Source: Azospirillum rugosum | GTDB taxonomy: Bacteria; Pseudomonadota; Alphaproteobacteria; Azospirillales; Azospirillaceae | DNA length: 64,000 bases | Direction of reading: 5' to 3' | Assembly (NCBI RefSeq): GCF_017876155.1 | Contig: NZ_JAGINP010000024.1 | Location: forward strand, 62,001-126,000 | In this document: one piece after another, positions 63,831 through 64,000 of the stretch | Layout of the letters: the number at the start of each line of letters is the position of its first letter | How positions within the stretch are numbered: position 1 is the first letter of the stretch | Position numbers and translations under genes: made by a program | The notes under the pieces: model-generated | Database searches by the model: none | Seen by the model: the letters and a program-made list of their open reading frames with translations, nothing else | What the model was told of the DNA's origin: nothing

Positions 63831-64000
63831 TCACCGTCCCGTGATGATGACGTTGGGGCGCCGGTCGAGCTGGTCGGCGAAGGACCGCAGCGATTTCGAG
63901 GCGGAAGACAGGTTGCTCATCGTCTGCTCCAGGTTGCCGCGCAGGGGGGATCGCGGGTCGATCACGCCGTTGACCGATCGCAGGACGCCGTCGGCCTGCT
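63831..64000 (-). CDS. MCE-domain protein (PqiB/MlaD type), C-terminal end only
   Basis: The last 55 codons of a minus-strand gene run to the window edge. The translation ends LRSFADQLDRRPNVIITGR, a tail typical of MlaD/PqiB-like MCE proteins. The helical segment before it (GNLEQTMSNLSSASKSL) fits the C-terminal coiled region. The stop TGA is at 63833-63831, followed by the PqiC-like gene. The gene is cut by the window and the MCE domain itself is not seen. Confidence 0.75.
   Translation of the reverse strand, partial: QADGVLRSVNGVIDPRSPLRGNLEQTMSNLSSASKSLRSFADQLDRRPNVIITGR

Overview
The window is about 64 kb of GC-rich DNA with roughly 50 protein genes, no rRNA or tRNA that I can see, and no CRISPR array or insertion sequence. 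Gene style points to a free-living alphaproteobacterium, most likely Azospirillum or a close relative (inference): a chemoreceptor with an N-terminal PAS and a C-terminal PilZ domain, KaiC-like plus hybrid-kinase signalling, YciE-type stress proteins and hpn-like lipid-export genes. No classical DNA-binding regulator is encoded here.

1-9.2 kb: an FAD-linked hydroxyacid dehydrogenase; a three-gene minus-strand operon (GMC oxidoreductase, orphan ABC substrate-binding protein, aldehyde dehydrogenase); a PAS/4HB/HAMP/MCP/PilZ chemoreceptor. Two inverted-repeat elements lie at 1-83 and 1586-1850.

9.2-16.1 kb: the most interesting locus. A tight six-gene minus-strand operon carries PEP mutase, a class I aminotransferase, a nucleotidyltransferase, a short YidC/Oxa1 paralogue, a membrane sulfatase/LTA-synthase-like enzyme and a CDP-glycerol glycerophosphotransferase-like protein. 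I read it as a pathway that makes a C-P bond compound, activates it with a nucleotide and attaches it to a cell-surface polymer. There is no phosphonopyruvate decarboxylase, so the aminotransferase may pull the mutase toward phosphonoalanine.

16.5-31.8 kb: a Tat-exported M15-like peptidase, a membrane hybrid histidine kinase, a KaiC-like ATPase with a soluble hybrid kinase, small lipoproteins, a cupin, an App1-type phosphatase, a YciE ferritin-like protein, a mannitol dehydrogenase/HAD pair, a DUF707 protein and an MFS transporter.

31.8-38.7 kb: a two-gene unknown pair in AT-richer DNA, then an oligopeptide-type ABC transporter whose second permease and both ATPases are fused into one polypeptide, then a secreted histidine phosphatase.

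38.7-48.6 kb: an hpn-like lipid locus without a cyclase: 2OG dioxygenase, HpnA-like SDR, HpnM/MlaC-like carrier, sulfotransferase, paraoxonase-like propeller, HpnN-like MMPL exporter, a repeat-rich secreted protein and a DUF2092 (LolA-fold) protein. A shared DNA motif occurs inside the locus and twice at its right edge.

48.6-64 kb: a DUF3141 / small protein / phosphotransacylase / acetate kinase operon running into a two-adaptor RND efflux system, a GH63-like glucosidase, a secreted protein, a small Cys-rich protein, and the end of a PqiB/PqiC-type lipid-transport operon cut by the window edge.
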